From contig CATNEN010000011.1 of NCBI GenBank assembly GCA_950097015.1, positions 3,314,501 to 3,378,500 on the forward strand: 64,000 bases of DNA. Direction: 5' to 3'. The stretch comes from Macrostomum hystrix. Lineage: Eukaryota > Platyhelminthes > Macrostomidae. The notes under the pieces are model-generated. The model saw nothing but the letters and a program-made list of their open reading frames with translations. It did no database searches and was not told the origin of the DNA. The stretch's first letter is position 1; each line of letters begins with the position of its first letter. Both the position numbers and the translations under genes were made by a program. Positions 55,520 through 64,000 of the stretch are shown piece by piece.

Positions 55520-57060
55520 GTCGCGATCCCCCGAATCCATGTGGGCGATCCCCCAAATCCATGTGGCGATCCCCCCGAATCCATGGTGGCTTCTCCCCCG
55601 AATCCATGGTGGCTTCTCCCCCGAATCCATGTGGCGATCCCCCCAAATCCATGGTGGCTTCTCCCCGGAATCCATGGTGGCTTCTCCACCGAATCCATGG
55701 TGGCTTCTTCCCCGAATCCATGGTGGCTTCTCCATCAAATCCATGGAGGCTTCTCCATCAAATCCATGGTGGCTTCTATACCGAATCCATGGTGGCTTCT
55801 CTACCGAATCCATGGTGGCTTCTCTACCGAATCCATGGTGGCTTCTCTACCGAATCTATGGTGGCTTCTCCATCAAATCCATGGTGCTTTCTCCCCCGAA
55901 TCCATGGTGGCTTCTCTACCGAATCCATGGTGGCTTCTCTACCGAATCCATGGTGGCTTCTCTACCGAATCCATGTTGGCTTCTCTACCGAATCCATGGT
56001 GGCTTCTCCACCGAATCCATGGTGGCTTCTCCACCGAATCTATGGTGGCTTCTCCACCGAATCCATGGTGGCTTCTCCCCCGAATCCATGGTGGTTTCTC
56101 CATCAAATCCATGGTGGCTTCTCCACCGAATCTATGGTGGCTTCTCCATCAAATCCATGGTGGCTTCTCCATCAAATCCATGGTGGCTTCTCCATCAAAT
56201 CCATGGTGGCTTCTCCATCAAATCCATGGTGGCTTCTCCACCGAATCCATGGTGGCTTCTCCATCAAATCCATGGTGGCTTCTATACCGAATCCATGGTG
56301 GCTTCTCTACCGAATCCATGGTGGCTTCTCTACCGAATCCATGGTGGCTTCTCTACCGAATCTATGGTGGCTTCTCCATCAAATCCATGGTGCTTTCTCC
56401 CCCGAATCCATGGTGGCTTCTCTACCGAATCCATGGTGGCTTCTCTACCGAATCCATGGTGGCTTCTCTACCGAATCCATGTTGGCTTCTCTACCGAATC
56501 CATGGTGGCTTCTCCACCGAATCCATGGTGGCTTCTCCACCGAATCTATGGTGGCTTCTCCACCGAATCCATGGTGGCTTCTCCCCCGAATCCATGGTGG
56601 TTTCTCCATCAAATCCATGGTGGCTTCTCCACCGAATCTATGGTGGCTTCTCCCCCGAATCCATGGTGGCTTCTCCATCAAATCCATGGTGGCTTCTCCA
56701 TCAAATCCATGGTGGCTTCTCCATCAAATCCATGGTGGCTTCTCCACCGAATCCATGGTGGCTTCTCCATCAAATCCATGGTGGCTTCTCCCCCGAATCC
56801 ATGGTGGCTTCTCCATCAAATCCATGGTGGCTTCTCCACCGAATCCATGTTGGCTTCTCCCCCAAATCCATGGTGGTTTCTCCCCCGAATCCATGGTGGC
56901 TTCTCCACCGAATCCATGGTGGCTTCTCCCCCGAATCCATGGTGGCTTCTCTACCGAATCCATGGTGGCGAACCTCTGAATCCATGGTGGCGAACCCCCA
57001 AAATCCATGGTGGCGAAACCCCAAAATCCATGGTGGCGAACCTTCAAAATCCATGGTGGC
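55520..57060. repeat. Minisatellite, 23-bp unit with 506-bp higher-order repeat
   Basis: About 67 copies of AATCCATGGTGGCTTCTCCA plus (TCA/CCG). Marker units recur exactly 506 bp (22 units) apart: ATGGTGCTTTCTCC at 55881 and 56387, and ATGTTGGC at 55973 and 56479. The unit has no stop in any plus frame, so three overlapping 490-540-residue frames are artefacts. Confidence 0.97.
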
Positions 57061-57064
57061 TCCA

Positions 57065-59012
57065 CCGTGCAAAAATTTATGTAAATTTAATGTGCAGCAT
57101 GTGACATGGTGTCTACTGTGGAATCCAATACCAGATGCTTTAGAATGAAAATAACTGAGAAACCGATAATATATTGTCTATAAATTTACAAAAAATGTGA
57201 ACGTTATTAAACAAATGTTGAATAACAAACGGGCAAGTTTCTCTTTTACTGATTCGGCTTCTTGAACTTAAGCGAAGCTGAAATTTTATCGACAGATTCA
57301 TCAACCCGGTACCACCGGAGCAGATAACGATTTTTCTAGATTAATCGGGCCAAAAAACCGGACATCCAAATATAGTTTTTCCAGAGAAGAATGATAGTTT
57401 CCCCCTTTTTTGCGGTAATCAAACTTTATGAGGGATATTTTTTGGTACACGGTCTCGACATCCGTGATTTGAAATATTTGTCGAAAACGGCCTACCTTTC
57501 AGTTGGTGTTTCCTCTGGTATCATCGTGAATTAAGTACTTTTGCACTGGCCATATCGGATTCTTATCAAACCAGTTTAGATCATATCATGTATGTGAATG
57601 TCCCTGAATGCTACGAAATTAAACAAAAAATGTTTTCCAGCAAAAACGGATGTTTATCTATTCAGAACCAGGCGAGTGTTTTTATAGCCTCGGTGACTAA
57701 TAAAATTAATGCTGCATTCTTTATAATGAACAACGAAATGTCTATGGTTGAAACCATTAGAAAGACTATGGAAAGTCCACGACTGAGGTGCAGCGGGTGT
57801 TATACACGGCATGAAAATAGAATAATCAACATAAAATAACTCCAGTTTATACATTCATCTGCACGGTCGATAAAGCGAATTAGAATTTATTCTTGACTAA
57901 GGAGCAGGCGAGACTCATTTTGATTCAACTAGTCCCAGTTTCTCGAATATTTTACCGCTAAAATGTTGAATATAATAAATCCATCATACAAACGTGTATG
58001 ATTATTTATAGCTTTTGGTCGCAGAAATAAAGCCAGACAATGCACCCTGCTTCCTACATCAGACGCGTCTGTTCGCATTAAGCGATCCATTACATTCGTC
58101 CGCAGAAAGTGTCATATTTGGGTTAAGCCCGAAAAAGTGTGCGTTCTTAGGCCATTACAATTCCTAGTCTCGCGGAATCCTTGAAGAGTCTGGCGCCGCG
58201 GGTGCCAGTGATGGATAAACACAGCCTGAGCGGGCATCAGACATTTTACTATTGCAGGATTTTTGTACGCCTAAACAAATATACTGTCTAACAAAAGTTC
58301 TTGTACGGTTGCTTCTGTTGCCTCTAGTATCCATAATTTCCATCCGTTTCAAATGAAAATTAGTGCAAATGAAAGCTGGGAATCTCTGCAACATTTTCTG
58401 TTTCACCGTACGTATTTTTTTATTCTGGAGTGGCTCGGAACAGCTTGCCGCATAGCACAGACAGGTCGAATAAAAAAAGTGACAGAATGACATAGAGCAA
58501 GCAGTCTATGGCCAACTTTCTTCACGCGCTGACAAACTCCACAGAGTGTCTAGGAAGCCTTCTGTCGATCGATCGCTCTGTGTGTGGGGTTTGCTTTACT
58601 TCTTCACCCCAGGCGACATGTCTATGGCCTAAACTGTCGCACACTGTATAACCCTGTGCTTTGTTTTTGGTTTGTTTTACAAACTTTTGCAAGATTTTAA
58701 CGAACCAGATTTGTCCAGTCTGTTCAGTCCATGGACTGAGCGGAAGGAACCATCCCACTCAGTAACCCCTATTTCTTTCCCCTGTGTTGCAGGAACATGA
58801 CGCGCGCTTTAATATTTTAGGTGATGCAGACAAATGAGCATCGAGCGACGAGAGCTTCCCGCTGGACCACATCTCTTTAACCAATCACGTCAAGGCCAAC
58901 ATTGCGACTGAAGGAATTTCAATTCAGACAGCAAAGGAAGTTCTAAAGTCACAGGTAAAATGCATCAAAAGAACAAATCCTGTACGAAAAGCTTTATAGA
59001 AAATTCGAAGTG
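57065..59012. other. Intergenic DNA upstream of the DEG/ENaC gene
   Basis: No gene is recognised. The family-B core GTTCAGTCCATGGACTGAG lies at about 58721-58739. A CACAG/GTAAAA sequence at 58951-58960, just upstream of the channel frame, could be a donor of a non-coding 5' exon. Confidence 0.45.
58715..58760. mobile_element. SINE family-B core fragment
   Basis: CTGTTCAGTCCATGGACTG is identical to the core at about 34674-34692. The flanking sequence is diverged. Confidence 0.45.
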
Positions 59013-61151
59013 ATGCAAGCTGATAAAGCTCAAACGAACATCGAAAGCGCTTATACAATGGCCCAGCTTGATAGGCCAAATCAGCATGCATCTTTGCATT
59101 GTGGTCACGGAAGGAAAACATTAAAACCTGATAAACGTCCTCGAAAGCTCACCACCAATACGTTCAAGCTGCTGATCAATGAGTTCAACGACTATGGCCA
59201 CAGAACGACTGTGCACGGACTGGGCCACATGTACCAGTCCACAGATATTCGACGGAAGTTCTTCTGGCTCGTCATCACCATCATCGGCTGCGTGGCCTGC
59301 GGAGTTCACATCTACTTTATCGTGGCCAACTACAATGAGACGCCAGTGAATTCCGTCATTCTGAACGGCGGAGTTCACGTCACATTTCCAGATGTGACGC
59401 TGTGCAACATGTACCCGATCTCAGAGTCCGTGCAGTACCACGGAGCCAAGGATATCCGGAGACATATGCGCAACAAATGGCAGTTCTTCCGCGGCTTCAT
59501 CAACGCCTCCACCGGACAGGAGAACAGCACCATTGACCGATTCAAGATGGCCAGGAAGTTCTTTCAGATCTTCTGGGCCTCCGAGGACACAAGAGACCTC
59601 GCTCACGACGATAATCTTTTCTTAGCGTACTGCCGGTACAAAAGACGCGAATGTACTGACGAGCACTTCAAAATGGTGCAGAATATTCTTTACTGGAACT
59701 GCTACACATTCACGCCAAAGTTCGAAGGTGAAGAAACAGAGGACAGGCGAGTGTACAGTGGTAATGAAGACGAAGGACTAAACCTAATCATTTATACCAA
59801 TTCCCATCTAAGAAGACTTCATGCGGATGACGGCTATACGACAGTCAAAGGCTTTCACTCACACGATAAATTTGGTCATCATAACACGGGTGAAGATCAT
59901 TCGAATTTTCTAGAACGCTACCTGATAAACTACAATCTGTCCCTTAATCAGCTGCTTGCAGGTGATAGGTTGGAGCCCGACGGTATTCGAGTGATTCTGC
60001 ACGAGAAGGGAACCTACCCGCACATGGACATGAACAGCGTGACTGTCGGCAACGGTGACTACTCAAACATCATCTTCTCGATGGAGCGCAAGATCTCGAA
60101 AAACCGGCCCGATCACCCGTGTCGAGAGACGTCCGATGAGTCCGATGAAGACGAGGTGGAGTATGTCTCCTACTACCCCGGGTTCGACATCAGGAACCCC
60201 GGACCGAAGCCGCCGCCCAACTTCAAGAAGTTCAAGCGCGATCGACTCGACTATGTGGTGGCTCGGACCCAGGAGCTGTTCTGGTCTAACTGCGGCTGCT
60301 ACACCCACGTGACGCCCTACCAGCACTTCAACTCCAAGTTGTGCTACTTCTGCAGAAACGGCACGGATCCCGTCGAGATCGATCGCACTCTCAAGCGAGT
60401 CGAATGCCACGACAAAGTCTACGAGAACCAGCTGAAGAAGAAAATCCTCACCTTCTTCACCGACTCGCAACGCTTCCAGCCGTGCACTGGCGACGACTAC
60501 AACGTGAAGATGGGTAGCTCTGCGTGGCCGAGTCAGCGGGACATTCACTTTCTCGTGAACCAGTACGTGATTCCCAAATTTCTAGACGAGAGTGTGGGCA
60601 ACCGATCGTACAACAGCATTCTGAAGAAGACCAGAGTCTTTCCCATTCGCGACATCATCGAGGCGATTCCCGAAAATGTGATCGGCTCAAAATCCAGCTC
60701 AAAGTCGTTCAACTGGACTGCTCAAGAGTTTCTCATTCGCAAGAGCTTCTTGAAGGTGGCCATCCATGCGGACAGTCCGACTGGAGCACTCAACGAGGAG
60801 GTCGAGAGCTACTCGTTCGCCGAGGCTCTCTCCGAGATCGGGGGCATCTTCGGGCTCTACGCCGGCGTGTCGCTGCTGACTTTCTTCGAGTTCGTAGAGC
60901 TCGCCTACCTTATGGCCACGAAGCCGAAGGAAGTCAAGCTGCAGGAGTTGGACGGCAAGTCCAAGTTCGCGATGCTGCAGCAGGCCATGGTCGAGGACGA
61001 GCTGCCGCAGAGCGAACTGCACAAGTACAAGCAGCTGTTCGATCACGGCAACTGCTGCTCGAGGGCCTCTGCGGGCGCGGCGCACCAGTGCAAGAACCTC
61101 ATCCTGGAAGCTGAAAGAGAAGACTCAGAACGAGGACATGCTTTTTTATAG
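59013..61151 (+). CDS. DEG/ENaC-family sodium channel, single exon, 712 aa
   Basis: Amiloride-sensitive-type trimeric cation channel subunit of the plasma membrane (FaNaC/ASIC/degenerin relatives, gated by peptide, acid or touch). The real ATG is at 59013; the preceding codon is GTG. Cytosolic N-terminus with the family His-Gly gating motif (TTVHGLGH, His68-Gly69). TM1 ~82-105 (FFWLVITIIGCVACGVHIYF). The extracellular domain has VTFPDVTLCNMYPIS, DNLFLAYCRYKRREC, NCYTFTPKF and GDRLEPDGIRVILHEKGTYP plus many Cys. TM2 is at ~604-634 (EIGGIFGLYAGVSLLTFFEF) with Gly618-Val-Ser620 at the selectivity-filter G-x-S position. The C-terminal tail has about 78 residues. GC content is clearly higher than in the flanks. 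The complete lack of introns is unusual. The gating stimulus cannot be told. Confidence 0.93.
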   Translation: MQADKAQTNIESAYTMAQLDRPNQHASLHCGHGRKTLKPDKRPRKLTTNTFKLLINEFNDYGHRTTVHGLGHMYQSTDIRRKFFWLVITIIGCVACGVHIYFIVANYNETPVNSVILNGGVHVTFPDVTLCNMYPISESVQYHGAKDIRRHMRNKWQFFRGFINASTGQENSTIDRFKMARKFFQIFWASEDTRDLAHDDNLFLAYCRYKRRECTDEHFKMVQNILYWNCYTFTPKFEGEETEDRRVYSGNEDEGLNLIIYTNSHLRRLHADDGYTTVKGFHSHDKFGHHNTGEDHSNFLERYLINYNLSLNQLLAGDRLEPDGIRVILHEKGTYPHMDMNSVTVGNGDYSNIIFSMERKISKNRPDHPCRETSDESDEDEVEYVSYYPGFDIRNPGPKPPPNFKKFKRDRLDYVVARTQELFWSNCGCYTHVTPYQHFNSKLCYFCRNGTDPVEIDRTLKRVECHDKVYENQLKKKILTFFTDSQRFQPCTGDDYNVKMGSSAWPSQRDIHFLVNQYVIPKFLDESVGNRSYNSILKKTRVFPIRDIIEAIPENVIGSKSSSKSFNWTAQEFLIRKSFLKVAIHADSPTGALNEEVESYSFAEALSEIGGIFGLYAGVSLLTFFEFVELAYLMATKPKEVKLQELDGKSKFAMLQQAMVEDELPQSELHKYKQLFDHGNCCSRASAGAAHQCKNLILEAEREDSERGHAFL

Positions 61152-61511
61152 ACCGTATGTCTGGCATTGCTTGGAATATTTTTTTACCAAAATTCACTGT
61201 CGTTGTGATCGTACTGAAGCGGAATTACTGCTGATTTAGGTGGCTAAGTAGCTTAGACGTTTATATCGTGTTATATTTTATTTTCGAAGCAGAACATTTT
61301 ATGCTTGATATAAAAAATTTATTATACATGCTTTTGCCATTTTTTGTGTTGTTGATGAACATTTTTTTTTATTCGAGTTGATTTGCACAGTCTGAAAAGT
61401 GTACTATCAGTAGTACGCAATGAATAAGGCTTAATTCCTACATCGAAATTAGCAATTGGCAATTGGGTAACATAAAGTTAGCCCATAGACCGTACTTATG
61501 GAAATAAAAAC
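61152..61511. other. 3' flank of the channel gene
   Basis: AT-rich, with an AATAAA at 61503-61508 that may serve the channel transcript. Nothing else is seen. Confidence 0.4.
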
Positions 61512-61585
61512 AAACTGCTGATGGTCTGCAGTTGGGGATAACCAGTTCCGGTGACTTTCTGAGATGCGTTTCGCCGTTTTGTCAC
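61512..61585 (+). pseudogene. Relic of a second PAN/CTLD gene 3' end
   Basis: Encodes KLL(D)G, frameshifted by one base, then SSGDFLRCVSPF. This matches KLLDG...SSVNGGFLECVSPF at the end of the gene at 62485-63231. The nucleotide core TGCGTTTCGCCGTTT is identical. It indicates a former tandem duplicate. Confidence 0.65.
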
Positions 61586-61684
61586 GTGCCACCGATCAGT
61601 AAGGACTCGAGAAAGGTTAGGGCTCGCTTGAAAACAAATCTTTTTGACATGGGTGCTCGCAAAATGCGGACACAATTGAGCAAA

Positions 61685-61870
61685 ACATCTCTGTGGCTCT
61701 GTGGTTCTGTGGTTCTGTTCTGTGGCTCTGTCGTTCTGTGATATGTGGCTCTGTGGCTCTGTGGCTCTGTGGCTCTGTAGTTCTGTGGTTCTGTGGTTCT
61801 GTGGTTCGGTGGCTCAGTGGTTCTGGGTTCTGTTTTTCTGTGGCTCTGTGGTTCCGTGGTTCTGTGGTTT
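61685..61870. repeat. Short tandem repeat, CTGTGGCT/CTGTGGTT 9-mer
   Basis: About 20 copies of a TCTGTGGCT / TCTGTGGTT nonamer. Open frames on both strands are artefacts. Confidence 0.93.
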
Positions 61871-61879
61871 TGAGGATCA

Positions 61880-62484
61880 TTTTGGTTCTGTAATAATTTT
61901 TGGTTCAGACCACATAAAATAATAATTTAGGCTGCTTATAGCTCTTTCTGTGGTCGCTTCTATGCTCATATTGCACCACAGAATATCGGATATTCTGTGC
62001 ATTGGTCTGATGTTTTTTGTACAGAAATAATATCTTACAGTTGAAGGGACGAAGTTACATAAAAAAGTTTTCAGTTGAAAATTCAGCAGCTTACACAGGG
62101 TAAGGCTTACTCCGCATGGAAAACACATTTCAACCTTCTAAACGGGGTCTAGAGTTGATGGAAAACTCAAATAGGCTCTTCCTTGGAAAGCGTGTTCTTT
62201 AATAAGGCCTGTCCATTTTTGCAAGCTTTAAAAAGTCCATAGCTACTACGTTTGAGTTTGTGTTTGGCAACGCAACAGACTGTGAGGAAAATGGCTGTGC
62301 GATTGTTGAGGCAGAATGCTAAATAATTGAATAATTAAACCACGGAGGCCCCACTCAAATTTCTGCAAGCAGGTGACAATTCTCATAATAAAAAGGGGTG
62401 AAAATGTCGTGAAAGCCAAACTTCTGGAAACTCAGCCACTTAAAACTAACAAGGCAGGCAGCAGCCAGGCGACAGGCCAAGACG
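61880..62484. other. Upstream region of the PAN/CTLD gene
   Basis: No feature beyond ordinary non-coding DNA is recognised. Confidence 0.4.
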
Positions 62485-63231
62485 ATGCACCCAATCCTAC
62501 TCTACATTGTGAGCAGTGCCGCAGCCTTCTGTTCTCTGGCCTTTCAAACCAGTCTGAACTTCTCGGAGACGACCGCACCGCTGTGCATTCAGAGCCAGTT
62601 CGTTGAGACTCCTACCGGTGTGCGCAGCGACATGGAATGCGCAGTCCGATGCGCCAGGAACGATCGCTGCCAGGCCTTCAGTCTGCACTTTGGACCCTGC
62701 CAACTGTTCGTGTTCGACAAGTGCAGCAAGAATGTGCGCGACTGTGGCGTCTGCAACCGCTCAGGTCGACTGTACATCAAGCAGCAGGTCGGACTGCCAG
62801 CAGGAGCGCTGTGCCCTAGCGGATTCTCTGACGACCTGTGCGGCGCAAAGTACAAGCTGGTGGCCGGCACGAGCTGGAACGCGTACAAGACTGTCGCCGA
62901 TGCTCAGCCGGGACTCGTCATCATGGCCGACGTGATGGACGCGACCGAGTGGTCTCACCTGCTGAATATTACGATCAGGATGGGTTGGACTCTTGAGATG
63001 TTCGGCGGCATGCAGGCTCCGGGAAGTCCCGAGCCAGCAGAAGGCTGGTACTGGGTGAGCTGCAACATCCCCCTCAGCGGCACCAGCAGCCTCTGGCGGG
63101 GCGGGGAGCCAAACAATGTGGGTGGAAGCGAAAACTACGTGTTAGGAAATCGTGTGAAATTACTGGACGGCACTGAATTTCATTCGTCAGTGAATGGCGG
63201 CTTCTTGGAGTGCGTTTCGCCGTTTGATTAA
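62485..63231 (+). CDS. Secreted PAN/apple plus C-type-lectin-like protein, 248 aa
   Basis: Single exon. An N-terminal signal peptide (MHPILLYIVSSAAAFCSLAF) implies secretion. Residues ~33-100 form a Cys-rich module (Cys34, 52, 56, 62, 72, 80, 87, 90) with CAVRCARNDRCQAFSLHF, typical of PAN/apple domains that bind protein or carbohydrate. Residues ~110-245 resemble a C-type lectin-like fold: WYWVSCN, WRGGEPNNVGGSENYV (Glu-Pro-Asn at 208-210, the sugar and Ca2+ motif of mannose-type lectins) and a terminal GGFLECVSPF. The ENC cysteine is Tyr218, so one canonical disulfide is missing. Function is unknown: lectin, adhesion or immune recognition are all possible. GC content is higher than in the flanks, as in the channel gene. 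Confidence 0.78.
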   Translation: MHPILLYIVSSAAAFCSLAFQTSLNFSETTAPLCIQSQFVETPTGVRSDMECAVRCARNDRCQAFSLHFGPCQLFVFDKCSKNVRDCGVCNRSGRLYIKQQVGLPAGALCPSGFSDDLCGAKYKLVAGTSWNAYKTVADAQPGLVIMADVMDATEWSHLLNITIRMGWTLEMFGGMQAPGSPEPAEGWYWVSCNIPLSGTSSLWRGGEPNNVGGSENYVLGNRVKLLDGTEFHSSVNGGFLECVSPFD

Positions 63232-63925
63232 TTGACACTTGATGTTTGACTACTTTACAAATGGAAATATTTCGATTTCCACAGCTTTGCTTCTGCCTTT
63301 GAAAATGCACAAAAATCCACTCTTCTGATCGACAGTCGACTTTAACTTTGTTAAAGTTACGGCTGTCTCTCATGCCTCACACTTAAGATGATAGTTCCTA
63401 ATGTTTTTGTCGACGTTTTAAACTATACTTTACGACAGGCATCGGGAAAAAAACAAAAGAACTTACCTCTTACCTCTTTGCTTGCCAGAATAAATTTTAA
63501 ATGACTAGGTTTCGTCTTTAGATTCTTTAGAGCTATGGTTAAAATATTTTTTTCTTTTCTCATTGTTAGGCAGTGTTCAGTCTCATTGTGCCTTTAAGCT
63601 TGGTTATTTCATGGTTATTATTTCATTTAAAACTACAAGTAAAACTGCTAGCATCATAATTACGCAAATCACTTAAAAGCATCCTCTTGGCAACTCGTAC
63701 CAGCTCATAAAACATCGTATGGTTTTCCCGAAAGGGTCTCGGAAGGGCCCACGCACACGAGTGGCCAATCTGCAGCCCAAAGTCAACAATTGTCAACATC
63801 GTGTTGACAAATGTACTAAGTCTATATCGGGTGTCCTAGGTCTCCCTGCGACTACAAATGTAAATCTGGCAAAGTTTAGTTATGTTCGAAGAGTGTAGCA
63901 TTCTAGAGGTGAGGCATTGAGTGGC
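63232..63925. other. 3' flank, non-coding
   Basis: No feature is recognised before the SINE at the window edge. Confidence 0.45.
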
Positions 63926-64000
63926 AGATCAGTATAACACATTTGCCTCTCGCACCAAGCTCCCTGAACTCGATTCCGTGACGAGGCCACATTAATTTGG
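63905..64000 (+). mobile_element. SINE (family A) head, cut by the window end
   Basis: GGCATTGAGTGGCAGATCAG resembles a tRNA box A. TTTGCCTCTCGCACCAAG follows, then the box-B-like GAACTCGATTCCGTGACGAG, and CCACATTAATTTGG parallels CCCCATTAATTTTTGG at 13.5 kb. This copy best preserves the tRNA-like head. Confidence 0.7.

Noticed and set aside
55500-57148. Three overlapping 490-540-residue Trp/Pro-rich frames
   Set aside because: The 23-bp unit lacks stops in all three frames, so all frames are open at once. Real coding selection would favour only one.
60063-61085. Minus-strand frames opposite the DEG/ENaC gene
   Set aside because: GC-rich shadow frames of a clearly conserved plus-strand protein.

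Overview
This window is nuclear DNA from a multicellular animal. The genes are split by GT-AG introns and encode conserved animal proteins: snurportin-1, MAD2L1, DSTYK, a PPM1F/PPM1E-type phosphatase, a monocarboxylate-transporter-like MFS protein, a DEG/ENaC channel and a PAN plus C-type-lectin-like secreted protein. Helitron, Merlin, hAT-type and Tc1/mariner-type elements and tRNA-derived SINEs fit an invertebrate, perhaps a spiralian (flatworm, mollusc or annelid). The sequence alone does not fix the phylum. There are no bacterial operons, CRISPR arrays, rRNAs or functional tRNA genes.

Layout. 0-5 kb holds a THAP-domain fragment and three minisatellites. 5.3-15.7 kb holds three minus-strand genes in a row: SNUPN (4 exons, 396 aa), an intronless TSR3-METTL6 fusion (613 aa) and a PPM1F/E-like phosphatase (3 exons, 446 aa). 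15.9-23 kb is a mobile-element graveyard: a Helitron, three copies of an 8-bp-TSD MITE, a TA-TSD MITE and a Merlin remnant. 23.9-29.5 kb holds an unrecognised plus-strand gene (5 exons, 526 aa). 30.7-33.7 kb holds two related 24-bp arrays in opposite orientation. 34.2-39.6 kb is MAD2L1 (minus, 5 exons, 207 aa). 40.9-48.2 kb is a DSTYK homologue (minus, 9 exons, 869 aa). 51.5-53.6 kb is the MFS transporter (minus, 2 exons, 472 aa). 55.5-57.1 kb is a 23-bp array. 59-61.2 kb is a single-exon DEG/ENaC channel (plus) and 62.5-63.2 kb a PAN/CTLD secreted protein (plus).

The dominant feature is tandem repetition. Summing the array spans gives about 18 kb of 64 kb, and most long introns carry an array with its own unit (20-63 bp). 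Many units are multiples of 3 or contain no stop codon, so they produce long spurious open frames; those are not annotated as genes.

The most unusual items are the in-frame fusion of an rRNA aminocarboxypropyltransferase (TSR3) with a tRNA m3C methyltransferase (METTL6), a DSTYK homologue with a good GTPase P-loop but a kinase catalytic loop that has lost its aspartate, and a hAT-type MITE that carries an expanded minisatellite inside it and occurs in introns of two genes. SNUPN (snRNP import), TSR3 (rRNA) and METTL6 (tRNA) lie side by side, so the left gene cluster has an RNA-processing theme, though nothing shows that they are co-regulated. All exon joins were read by eye from splice consensus, reading phase and family alignment recalled from memory; no database search was run.
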